Of a stretch of 64,000 nucleotides of DNA, positions 33,864-43,486 are shown one piece after another. The translations under genes and the position numbers were made by a program. The notes beneath the pieces were generated by a model. The model saw only the letters and a list, made by a program, of their open reading frames with translations, did no database searches and was not told where the DNA came from. The DNA comes from Onchidella celtica (Eukaryota > Mollusca > Gastropoda > Systellommatophora > Onchidiidae), in assembly GCA_963931925.1 (NCBI GenBank), contig OZ007570.1, positions 71,297,546-71,361,545 of the forward strand. Reading direction: 5' to 3'. Within the stretch, counting starts at the first letter, position 1, and each line of letters begins with the position of its first letter.

Positions 33864-36800
33864 CTAATATAACACAAAATCATTTGTCCATTTGGGCTTC
33901 TCTCGCTGTCTCTTCGGTCTGGACTGAGTTGAGGACTCTGGAAGTTTTGGCTCCTCCGGTGCTGAAGTCGTTGCTGGGGTGATAGGTTCCACGGTGACTG
34001 TTGGGTCCATACCGGTGTTGACATCACTTGCGTCTTGATTTTGTTCTTTGTTCACAGTACCCGAGGTGACATACTCTGGTACCTTTTCTTGATTTTCACC
34101 TTCCTCTTGATGATACGGTTTTACATTGTTTCTATGTCTTTGATATTTCATACCATCATGTGACAAAATGGTGAGTTTCGGTCCGGCAGTATCAATTACT
34201 GTAAATGGATCTGGACGAAACGGAGTCTGAGTTTTTGATGGGTTGTCGCGTTTCACCAGAATCTTGTCTCCAACATGTATGAAAGATTCTTTGGCATTTC
34301 GCCTACTGTCGCTGTACACCTTGCTTTTGGTCTTCTTTTCGGAATCTTTATCCCTCAGTTCTTGATTAAGAACATGTTCTGGTAGCGTTGGCAGCTTACC
34401 TCTAAGCTCTCGATTGAACATGAGCTTAGCTGGCGTGAAGCCTGTTGTGCTGTGTGGCGTTGACCGGTACTGTAATAGGTACTCTAGAATTGCTTCTTTC
34501 CATTCATTGTTCTCTTCCTTTGCAATTCTTATTCTTTTCTCCAAATCTCGGTTTTGTACTTCCACTTCTCCGTTAGCTTGGGGGTGTTTGGGTGACACAG
34601 CATGGTGTTTTATTCCGTGACTGTCAAGAAAATCTGCAAATTTTCTCGAGGAAAACGGAGGCCCGTTATCGCTTGTCAGGGTCAGTGGATAACCAAATCT
34701 GGCACAGATCTCCTGGAGACTGCGAATGACACATGTTGCTGATGTGGAGGGTACATATGCAACTTCAATGTACCTGCTAAAGTAGTCTGTGACAACCATC
34801 ACATAAAGTTTGTCAATCGGTCCCAGAAAGTCCATGGCCACATGTTGCCACGAACCATTTGTCAGTGGGGTTGGGTTGATAGGCTGTGGTGGATCTGGTT
34901 TCCCCACAATTTGACATTGATGACACGTTCGGGTGAACTTGTCCACATCTTTCTCAAGACCTGGCCACCACACATTACTTCTGAGATTCTGCTTGGTCTT
35001 AACAATGCCAAAATGTCCCTCATGTGCCAACGCTATCACCTTTTGTCTAAGTTTTTGAGGATTCACTATCCTTGTGCCTCTCAAAACTAAGTATCCATAG
35101 GAACAAAGTTCATATGACAGGGGAAGGTACTGCTTAAATTTGCATTTCTCCCATTTGTTGCTTTCAATGCATTGTCTTATCTCTTGTAATTCCTCATCAA
35201 TCTTTGATTCTGCCTCTATTTCTTGGGGCGTCATTGCCCTTGGCACCGCATTTTCTGCAATGAAACGTACTTCGTCTGTGAGGTCTTGATTGGAGTCCTG
35301 GCGATGGGCTGTCAGGCGTGACAGACAGTCTGCGATGTTGTCTGTTCCTTTCACATACTGGACTTCGAACGAATACTGTTGCATTCGAAGAACCCATCGT
35401 TCGATGCGAGCTGACGGTCGGCTTTTTGGTCCATAGATAACCATGAGCGCTTTATGGTCTGTGACTAGCTTGAACTCAATGCCATAGACGTAGGCATGAA
35501 ATTTTTCACACGCCCACACGAGCGCTAAGGCTTCCTTTTCAGTTTGCGAATATCTCCTCTCCACTGGAGTCAAACTTCGACTGGCGTACATGACCACCTT
35601 TTCTTGTCCGTCATCCTGTGTCTGCACTAAAATTCCTCCAAGAGCGAATGGGCCTGCGTCTGCGATGACTTTGGTTTCTTTCGCAAACGGGCTGTACAAT
35701 GCCAGTGTGTTGGCGTTACACAGTGAAGATTTGAGTTTTTCAAATGCTTCTTTCTGTTCTGGTCCAAAGCGGAATTTCTCATTTTGCCGTGTCAACTTTC
35801 TAAGTGGTTCAGCAATAGTTGACAGGTTTGGGATAAATCTCGAACAGAATTGAACCAATCCCAAGAAACTTCTAACTTCTGATGCGTTCTGCGGTTCTTT
35901 GGCAATTTTCACTGCTTCTACCTTTTCCTCAGTGACACAAATTCCATTGCCTGATATTTTGTGTCCCATGAATACAATTTCACTTACTCCAAGTTGACAT
36001 TTGTCCTTGTTCAGAGTTAGGCCAACTTCTCTCAGCCTATCAAGCGTAGCTTTGAGCCTTTCGTCATGTTCCTGTTGAGTTTTTCCGTGCACGACAATGT
36101 CATCTGAAATGTTCGGAACACCATCAATTCCTTGCAACACTTTCCTAATTTCATTTTGGTAAATTTCTGAAGCCGCACTAACACCAAACACTAGTCTTTT
36201 GTACCTGAAAAGTCCGGCATGGGTAACAAAAGTTGTGAGTTTCCTCGACTCTTCATCCAACTCAAGTTGGTGATAACCCCACTTCAGATCAAGTTTTGAG
36301 AAGACTGTACTTTCACACATTTCTAAAAGTACCTCGTCTATCGTTGGAATAGGGTGCCGCTCCCTTTCGATTGCTAGATTGACTCTTCTCATATCAAGGC
36401 ATATCCTGACTTCGTTATTGGCTTTTGGAATGACTACAATGGGACTAACCCATGGGGTTGGCCCTGACACTTTTTCAATGATGTCACATTCTTGCCTTCT
36501 TTGTAGTTCACTTTCCACCTTCCGTCTCTGACTGTATGGCAGTTTTCTCGTTGTCTGGGCAACTGGTGTAACATTCTCTTTGGTCTTCAGTGAAACCGTA
36601 ACGTTTTTAAGCTTTCCGACACCTTCAAAGAGATCTGGGTACTCTTTGTGCACTAAAAATCTAACGGTTTCTCTCCCCTCACTTTTCTGAAATATTTTCT
36701 TTCCATCAACTACGTTGACGCCTATGGCCAGAAGTCCTAATTCTTCAGCTGACTTCCTGCCAAGTAAAGAAATACCTGTTCCTGTCATCACCCTAAAAGT

Positions 36801-37292
36801 ACAGTTTGCCTTGTGATCTCCTGCTTGTACGTCACAAGAGAAAGAACCTACAATGTTCAGAGGTTTGCTTTGTCCGTATGCGTACACTTCAGTTCCACCT
36901 TTCTTTGATTCACACTTTATTTTATTGGCTTTCAATTCTTCCCAAGTTTCTTGGCTGATAATGTTCACTGATGAGCCTGAATCTATCAACACCTGAGTTT
37001 TCACTCCACCAACTTTGATAGGGACAGTGTCTGAACCTTCAATTTCACAAGCGAAAGCGTAATCATCTGGTGTTTCTAGTTCTTCTTCTGTGACATAGCT
37101 AACCTTTTCCTTTTTCTTATTTGGGTTTGTGTGCTGCCTCTGTGAGTGAAAGTTTTTGGTTTTACAACAGATTGCAAAATGATTGCGTCCCCCACATTTA
37201 CTGCATGTTTTACCATGTGCAGGACAAGTTACCGTCCTTGGCAAAATGTCCTGTTTTACCACAACGATAGCATGTTGCATCTGCCTTTGCAC
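33864..37292 (-). CDS. Mag-like pol: protease, reverse transcriptase, RNase H, integrase
   Basis: The frame is open for 1142 codons. Order: a CCHC knuckle (CSKCGGRNHFAICC, about residues 35-48), protease LIDSGSSVNII (about 106-116), and RT with VRICLDMRRVN, FSKLDLKWGYHQL and the active site NISDDIVV. RNase H follows with DAGPFALGG and TDHKAL, then integrase with an H2C2 region (HEGHFGIVKT...CHQCQ) and catalytic D, D, E in MDFLGP, TSDNGPPF and ANGEVEVQN. Last is a GPY/F-like end and a Pro/Thr-rich tail. No stop or frameshift lies inside. It overlaps gag by 83 bp in the +1 frame, and the ATG shown is probably not a true start: expression as Gag-Pol by +1 frameshift, or a one-base mutation, is likely. 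It looks potentially functional. Confidence 0.92.
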   Translation of the reverse strand: MQRQMQHAIVVVKQDILPRTVTCPAHGKTCSKCGGRNHFAICCKTKNFHSQRQHTNPNKKKEKVSYVTEEELETPDDYAFACEIEGSDTVPIKVGGVKTQVLIDSGSSVNIISQETWEELKANKIKCESKKGGTEVYAYGQSKPLNIVGSFSCDVQAGDHKANCTFRVMTGTGISLLGRKSAEELGLLAIGVNVVDGKKIFQKSEGRETVRFLVHKEYPDLFEGVGKLKNVTVSLKTKENVTPVAQTTRKLPYSQRRKVESELQRRQECDIIEKVSGPTPWVSPIVVIPKANNEVRICLDMRRVNLAIERERHPIPTIDEVLLEMCESTVFSKLDLKWGYHQLELDEESRKLTTFVTHAGLFRYKRLVFGVSAASEIYQNEIRKVLQGIDGVPNISDDIVVHGKTQQEHDERLKATLDRLREVGLTLNKDKCQLGVSEIVFMGHKISGNGICVTEEKVEAVKIAKEPQNASEVRSFLGLVQFCSRFIPNLSTIAEPLRKLTRQNEKFRFGPEQKEAFEKLKSSLCNANTLALYSPFAKETKVIADAGPFALGGILVQTQDDGQEKVVMYASRSLTPVERRYSQTEKEALALVWACEKFHAYVYGIEFKLVTDHKALMVIYGPKSRPSARIERWVLRMQQYSFEVQYVKGTDNIADCLSRLTAHRQDSNQDLTDEVRFIAENAVPRAMTPQEIEAESKIDEELQEIRQCIESNKWEKCKFKQYLPLSYELCSYGYLVLRGTRIVNPQKLRQKVIALAHEGHFGIVKTKQNLRSNVWWPGLEKDVDKFTRTCHQCQIVGKPDPPQPINPTPLTNGSWQHVAMDFLGPIDKLYVMVVTDYFSRYIEVAYVPSTSATCVIRSLQEICARFGYPLTLTSDNGPPFSSRKFADFLDSHGIKHHAVSPKHPQANGEVEVQNRDLEKRIRIAKEENNEWKEAILEYLLQYRSTPHSTTGFTPAKLMFNRELRGKLPTLPEHVLNQELRDKDSEKKTKSKVYSDSRRNAKESFIHVGDKILVKRDNPSKTQTPFRPDPFTVIDTAGPKLTILSHDGMKYQRHRNNVKPYHQEEGENQEKVPEYVTSGTVNKEQNQDASDVNTGMDPTVTVEPITPATTSAPEEPKLPESSTQSRPKRQREKPKWTNDFVLY

Positions 37293-37983
37293 TACTAGTA
37301 TGGAACTTTTTCTCCTTGTGGTGGGTGCCGCTTTTAAATCTAGGTCTAGACCCTTGGCCTTGCCTGGGCCTGACGGCTCTGATGCTGTCGCTGAGTGACA
37401 TTGCTTTTGTTTGTGAATCGAGTGACTCGAACTGTTCTGCCATTGTTAATGTTGACTGAAGGGTAAGGTCTGTATCTTTTTCTAGTAATTTTCTTCGTAG
37501 TCTATCTGACCTACACTTTTGAACGATCTGATCGCGGATTTGGTCATCTCTGTCTGCGAATGCACAGTGTTTACTTAATTCTCGTAGACGAGTTGTAAAC
37601 TGCAAAACTGTCTCAAGAACTTCTTGTTTTACCTCCCGAAACACATTTCTTTGATAAGGCACAATTGTTTTTGGGTACACGGTGTCCTTGAGTGACGTTG
37701 GAGCAGTGGCGTTCGGTGACAAAGTAAGAACGATGTCTGGTACGTCTGGGCCAGCTTCGTGAAGCAGAAGAGCCCTGCGTTGTTTTTCGATTTTAGCTTG
37801 TGCTGTAGATCTAGGTGTAGCTGTGCTACTGTTACCTGCATCGGTCTCTTCGACAATCAGTCCTTTGCCATCCGCATAGAGATTGAATGCGAACAACCAT
37901 TTTTCCCACCTTGGTCCAAGAGTGCTGGGGTCTTCAATGCTAAACGGGTGCAATCCACTTTTAGAATTTGCCCTCGTCGCCAT
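37210..37983 (-). CDS. Mag-like gag
   Basis: The 257-residue product begins MATRANSKSG and ends in the first CCHC-type knuckle, CYRCGKTGHFAKDG. It is the structural capsid/nucleocapsid precursor. The ATG directly abuts the 5' LTR (37984), and the bases after its A are the primer-binding site, so the first codons Ala-Thr-Arg are dictated by the primer site. A mid-region QFTTRLRELSKHC fits the gag capsid domain of Mag-like elements. The frame stops in the middle of the double zinc knuckle, and pol takes over in the +1 frame. Confidence 0.85.
   Translation of the reverse strand: MATRANSKSGLHPFSIEDPSTLGPRWEKWLFAFNLYADGKGLIVEETDAGNSSTATPRSTAQAKIEKQRRALLLHEAGPDVPDIVLTLSPNATAPTSLKDTVYPKTIVPYQRNVFREVKQEVLETVLQFTTRLRELSKHCAFADRDDQIRDQIVQKCRSDRLRRKLLEKDTDLTLQSTLTMAEQFESLDSQTKAMSLSDSIRAVRPRQGQGSRPRFKSGTHHKEKKFHTSSAKADATCYRCGKTGHFAKDGNLSCTW
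37972..37982 (-). promoter_or_regulatory. Primer-binding site, tRNA-Ser-like
   Basis: Read on the minus strand it is TGGCGACGAGG, one base after the LTR. From memory this equals the complement of CCA plus the 3' end of animal tRNA-Ser(GCU), the primer reported for Mag-type elements. It lies inside the gag coding sequence. Confidence 0.6.
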
Positions 37984-38235
37984 TGTTGTGTTCTTGTCAT
38001 TGCCTGAAGAACACTCGAATTGAATTCAATAACAGTCAACACGAATTAAATCAACATAAGACTGTATCCTGTGCTTTGCTGGTTTGTTTGTTTATTTTGA
38101 TAACACAGGACGACCCTCGCTGCCATGATGCTTACTCTAGGACTGTTTCTTTCTTCCCTCCTTTTAGTTTCGTACTTTAATCGACTCCCATAATAATCGG
38201 TAGTAATCGAATAATATAATCGGTTGAACACAACA
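37984..38235 (-). repeat. 5' LTR of Mag-like copy B
   Basis: Same length as the 3' LTR, with two differences seen. It should hold the promoter of the element. The transcript start cannot be placed by eye. Confidence 0.92.
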
Positions 38236-38240
38236 TACAT

Positions 38241-38598
38241 GAGGGAGAGAGGTGACATACTTGACTCAGGTGGCTGAGCGACTCCGACTGTGGTTGAACC
38301 TTAGAAGGCCACTACGAAAGCAGGAAACAAAACATTTGTCTGTGCTGAATACTTCGTCGCATATACTTATCAGTCTTATTAGGATACAACTAAGCCTGCC
38401 ATTTTCGTCATATTCAGTTTTAACCACATTAATAGGTACGTTAATCTAGATCTAGATGCAAGCGTGGTTTCATTGATTTTCCCTAGAGTTTATGTTATTC
38501 ACTATGACGTGTTGGTATAGTGTAGGGAAAGGGTTCCGTACGTCGGCACCACTTCCAACACTAACAAGTGATATGAGTTTTTCTTTTTGTTTTCTGGT
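38241..38598 (+). repeat. Right-hand continuation of the spacer repeat
   Basis: It continues 32960-33260 across the Mag-like insertion and matches 14949-15307. Its AGATCTAGAT motif lies at about 38444. It has no coding capacity. Confidence 0.75.
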
Positions 38599-40515
38599 AA
38601 GGAGGAACTTTGCTCTCAAAATGTGTGCACTTCAGCCGTATTGTTTGGGGCAGGCGCCTTTTGAGTCGTGAAGAAGGGAAGGAAGAAGATTAATTCGACA
38701 ACAGTATACATATTTCAAATCAAATAATCATGGAATCGAGAACACTAACATGACTGAAGTCAGAAAACATACTTTTTTCAGGTCTACATAAGGGGAAACT
38801 GTGTTCTGATAAACGTACAACCACTATTTGTGTGGGGCGCATATCCAGCCGCTTAGCCAGTCAAGGCTGAAAAACAACATTAGCGAACCACTTCAGACGA
38901 AGTTATTTTGCATAACATGTGAATCATTAATTGAGGTGCAAACAAAAAATTAATGATTATATTCAGTACACACTAGAGTTAGAAGTTCGCTCGCAGACAG
39001 GTGCGCAATACAGCATGTCTTTCGGCACATTGTTTGGGTCAAGCGGTTACTGTCACCGATTTGGCTGCGACCTTGACACCGTTTCCTTCATTTTCACCTT
39101 GTGTTTTGATAACTATATGAAGATGGTTTACAATTGCTGTTTCTTTAAATGGGGCCTATAAACATTGATATCTCTAGACCTAGAGATTTAGCCTGGCTGT
39201 GTAAGATGTAGAGAGGTATGTGGATAGGTGAAGGTTCGGGCCATAGAATCACCAAGATCGGGAAACAGTGCTCACAGCTTGCAGTGTTTTATGTTCCTCT
39301 CATTGCATCGCTGAGGTTTTGCTAGGTAAGATCTGGAAGGGATTCTCTGTCACTTTGTTGGAACAGAAGGTCAAAGGGGTAGAGATCCCTGGTCCACCAT
39401 ACCTTGTACACATTTAGTGTAAAAGAGCAAGGGAAATGGATGAGGCACAGGGTAGACGGTGAGGTGGCCAGTCGGTGTGTCTAGAAGGAGAAGAATTTTC
39501 ACCGGACATATTTTCGTCATTGATGAAAGGAACTGACTGACCAGTGGGCAAAGATGTTGACATTTACACCTGTAAACAATTATGACACTTTTTGGACGTC
39601 TAAGTTTCTAAACATGCAATGTTGAAACCAAAACAATGGTGCGTGATAATGTTGTAATCAATGATTTGGCATTACGTCCTCAAATGACACGTTAAACAGA
39701 GCCTGTTGAAAAACACTGCTGCTGTCGTGTAAAACGTTTGAAACTTAGGCCAGGGGCACATAATTATGTGATTTTTAGTTGCTAGGTCCGAGAACCTATT
39801 TATTTACCGGAATAGACCAAACGATGATCAGAAAGTAAAATTTTAATTACCGGTAACTAAATAGTTCCTGGAACTGGGTAAGTAAAATACTGCTCATGTG
39901 CATCTTCTTCAACGCCGTAGACACACAAACAGAGAAATTGTAATGTCTTACATGTGTTTTATTTGACCAAATCAGCTTGTAGTAATAGCGGCGTTTGGCC
40001 ATATCATAAAATGGCTTGTAAGACGCTTCGTAGTTTTATTATCATGAGCATTGTCAGAGATGGCTATGATCTCTTGCTCTGTCACCCCAAATTGAGCTTG
40101 AAGCCCCCGTGCTGGGGCCATACAGCATAGGGGCGCGTCCCCTGGATGGCGGATAGGGGAACCCCGAAATAAGGGGTTGCACCTAGAAGGTTCCGTGGAC
40201 CAATATGGCCCGGGGAGATGGGGCTCGTGAGCAATGTCAAGCAACCTATCTAAGAGAAGGAAAACTCTGACTTCAAACCCGGCTAGATAGAGACCGTAAG
40301 CCCCGAAAGGCAGTCTAAATAGGAGACGGTAAACTCCGAACTTAAACCTCTGCTGCCTTGCAGAAGATCGCTGACAGACCAAAGGCTAAGGAAGCACATC
40401 CTGACAGAAAAGCAGGCCGAAGCCGGAGTCACTGGACCGAAAGGTGCAGGTACACCAGACTGTTTAACAACCTTGCCTGAAAACTGCAATGACACGCACC
40501 AACCCCCTAAAAATC

Positions 40516-40776
40516 ATGGACGGACGCTAAAATTTACTAGAAGTTATGGTGTGAAGCCTGTGGACTCCCGCCGGACAGGTGTAGCGCCGGGCCCAAAGGG
40601 CCCACCCAATCGATCTGGTGGTGCTTTACCCTCTTCTTGTGGAACCAGGGGAAGAGGTGTAAGGTTACGGACGACTGGAACCAATTTGAAAGTGTTACAG
40701 TGGAACGCAGAAGAAGTGGCCAAGAAAAAGCTGCCATTAATGCGAAAGCTGTATCAAGAAAAAGTGGATGTCGTCT
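40516..40776 (+). pseudogene. LINE endonuclease, N-terminal part
   Basis: The frame includes the first motif of the APE-type endonuclease, LKVLQWNAEEV, and continues KLYQEKVDVV up to 40776, where the LTR begins. The domain is continued at 42393. GTCT (40773-40776) and GCCT (42393-42396) are probably the 4-bp TSD with one transition. Confidence 0.75.
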
Positions 40777-42392
40777 TGTCACGACCACGTGCGTGATGAT
40801 TGTCGGGACCACGTGCGTGATGTTTACTTAATTTATTTTTCCTTTCAACCCTAGCTAACAAGCTAAGCAAGCAGACCAGCGACCAACGGCCACGTGGAGT
40901 GAATTTTTAAATCAAACGATATTTATTACTAAATGAGTGACATGAAACGTATGCCAAATTCATTCATTTCACAATAACCAAAATACACAGTCACAGAAAA
41001 CAAAGATATGTAAAAATCCCTATCGGGGACTTGACGACTACTCTCTACTCCCACTTAGGTCAACTAACGCTTAACCCCTTTGTCCATAACTTAATTATTT
41101 ATACTTAAAAGTCTCTGTCGACATCTGATCTTCTCGCTGATGCATTTTCGCGTCTCCAGAGTTCAAACGATCCTTCCTAGATCTCCAACTTCAAACGATA
41201 AAGGGTAACAGACAGTTCACACCCGCCTATGGCTTCAAACGATAAAGAAAACAGACGGTTCACACCCGCCATCGTGGATCATTGGTTCTTGAATGGTTCC
41301 CATCCCCTCTTCAAGATTTCCAAGCTTCAGACGAATAAGAAAACAGACGGTTCACACCCGCCATCGTGGATCGTTGGTTCTTGAAGGGTTCCCATCAAGT
41401 CTTCAAGATTTCCAAGCTTCAGACGAATAACAAAACAGACGGTTCACACCCGCCATCGTGGATCGTTGGTTCTTGAAGGGTTCCCATCCCATCTTCAAGT
41501 TTCCCAAGCTTCAGACAAATAAGAAAACAGACGGTTCACACCCGCCATCGATTATCAACGAACTTCTGTGGGAACATAATGGATCGCTCACACCTAACAA
41601 CTCTGGTCCTCATGGCACGACCTTCCACATTTCGCCCGGACCGTTAACTTCTGCTTTTTGGGAACAAATGGGAACATAATGGATCCCTCGCACACCTAAC
41701 TCTGGTCCCCATGGCACGATCTCCACATGATCTCCCGGACCGTTACTTCTGTAAAAACTTCTACCAACTCTGGTCCCCATGGCACGACCTTCCACATGTC
41801 GCCCGGACCTCTGCTTTTTGGGAACAAATGAGAACCACGTGTGGCGAGCTTCTCCTCTATTTATACTCCTCTCGGGTCTTGCACACGGGACTAGTTTCAA
41901 GCGAGTCTTGTGTATCTTTTCACGCTCGTCAACAGCGTTAAAAATCATGTTTTCCCTTGCTAAGCTCACCCCCTAGACTCGTGGCGCACAAGGCCACCGA
42001 CCTAAAAAACGAATGACAAAGTTAGTACTGATAGTATTCGTTTCTTTGTTTCTTTGTTTCTTAAGGTGTTTTACTTCCCTGTTCAGTACTGATGTCATAA
42101 TGTCAGAGATGTACTTCAGCCTCCCTCAGTCTGCCCATGAGTGACCACCTTAACCCATTCCCTGCTTTGCACGCAACAGTATAATCTCTCTATACTGCCA
42201 TGTGCCTGGAATTGTTCCAGGCCTAGCTCGTATGCATTTCTTGAGTGATCATATGGAGATGATTTCTGAATTATGATTGTTTTGCATTTCCTAGTTAAAT
42301 GCTCGTCAACAACTTTAAAATCTCCTTCTCCACTATTAGGTTTACCCCCTCTACATTCGTGGCGTACAAGGCCACTGACCTTACTCCTAACA
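40777..42392 (-). repeat. Composite LTR insertion of gypsy family C
   Basis: On the minus strand, 42018-40777 resembles the LTR at 45737-46490 at both ends: GTGGCCTTGTGCGCCACGAG near its start, and the CGTTGGTC...GTCTGCTTGCTT segment near its end. It ends GTGGTCGTGACA. Upstream, 42392 to about 42250 holds a second, partial copy of the LTR start (TGTTAGGAGTAAGGTCAGTG). Internal tandem repeats expand it: about four copies of a 91-bp unit with ACAGACGGTTCACACCCGCC (41250-41550), and about three of a 100-bp unit with CTCTGGTCCYCATGGCACGA (41600-41815). The whole block sits between the two halves of the LINE endonuclease. Confidence 0.75.
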
Positions 42393-43328
42393 GCCTGCAT
42401 ACAGGAAAACCATCTCACAGACAACATACGCTTCTCAATAAGAGGATACCACTGCTTGAGGCAAGATAGGATAACGGGACACAAGGGTGGAATTATCATA
42501 CTTGTTAAAAATGGCCACACCATAAAAGATATAGTGATTGACACGGACAACCAGTCAGAACTACAGGGCATCAAGTTATACAAAGACAACTCTGAAATCA
42601 TTATTTACAACTGCTATTGCCCACCCAACAAGAAACTATCACTCGAGAAACTAGATATAGGAGAGGAGACATGCTTGGTACTGGGTGATTTTAACAGCCA
42701 CTCCCCAAGCTGGGGATACGATGATCTGAATAAGAGAGGAGAGGAAATGGAAAACTGGCAAGTGGAAACTAAATTACAACTACTCTACGATGAAGAGGAC
42801 CCAGACATGTTCTTCTCACGCACGTGGAGAACCACCACAAACCCAGATCTCACCGTTGTATCAGAAGACTTGACTGGAAAAATATAAAGAGCAGTGCTTC
42901 CCCAACTTGCAGGTAGCGACCATAGACCCATACTCATTGAAATAGACTCAAATAAATCGTGCAACCAAGCACCAACTGTCCCCAGATGGAACTACAAAAT
43001 AGCAAACTGGGAAAAATTCCAAAGGAGCACCAACCTTTACTCCACCAAAATAAATTGCAAGTCCAAGAATGTTAATAAATCTGCAAGGGAACTCACAGAA
43101 GCAATACTAAAAGCCGCAAGGGAAAGTATACCAAGAGGAGCAAGGAAAAACTACATCCCCCTATGGTCTGATGAGCTTGAGAATCTCGCTAATGCAGCAA
43201 CACAGGCAAGAGAGACAGCAGAAGAAGAACCAACTGATGAAAACATGATTGCTTTCAAAGCAGCAGAGGCCAGACTGAAAAGAGAAACAATACATACTTC
43301 TCGGACTGCATGGCAAGAGAAAACATAG
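42393..43328 (+). pseudogene. LINE endonuclease, C-terminal part
   Basis: It starts ACIQENHLTDN, the continuation of the interrupted domain. Motifs are KGGIIILVKN, IYNCYCPP, VLGDFNSHSPSWG (catalytic Asp and Asn present), TNPDLTVV and, after an in-frame TAA at 42885, GSDHRPI. A second stop lies at 43326. The domain would nick target DNA during target-primed reverse transcription. Confidence 0.8.
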
Positions 43329-43486
43329 AGGTTGGACCTGGACAAGGATGGGACCAAACTGGAAACTGACAAGAGCATTTAGTAGAGAACCAAACCATTT
43401 TGCACCCCCAGCCCTTGAAACAGAAAATGGTAAATTGCAAACCCCACAACAGGCAGCCAACTCATTCATGAAACAATTTCAGGAAA

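Larger units (their letters stand above)
33261..38235 (-). mobile_element. Complete Mag-like Ty3/gypsy retrotransposon (copy B)
   Basis: The element is 4975 bp, bounded by TACAT at 33256-33260 and 38236-38240. The LTRs are 252 bp each (33261-33512 and 37984-38235). I find two differences between them, both T/C, about 0.8 percent. It contains gag and a full-length pol with protease, RT, RNase H and integrase. The paralogous segment at 14939 lacks it. The family judgement (Mag/SURL-like) rests on the very short leader, the tRNA-Ser-like primer site, the short LTRs, the ISDD RT site and the gag text. Confidence 0.93.
28431..40102. repeat. Large inverted (foldback) repeat
   Basis: The left arm is 28431-29309 plus 31739-32446. 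The right arm is 38602-40102 in reverse orientation. Matching landmarks are the CACATAATTATGTG segment (28770 and about 39755), the CGGTAACTA/TACCGG segment (28730 and about 39850), and the GTGTTCTCGATTC / GAATCGAGAACAC pair (32314 and about 38742). The left arm carries about 2.4 kb of extra DNA (29310-31738). The spacer of about 1.2 kb, not counting the Mag-like insertion, is paralogous to 14655-15307. The right arm ends where a LINE begins. No transposase was found. Confidence 0.75.

Noticed and set aside
40777..42018. A simple solo LTR
   Set aside because: The flanks of this segment alone (CGTCT and AAGTT) do not match. The better boundaries are 40777-42392, including a second partial LTR start, with GTCT/GCCT.
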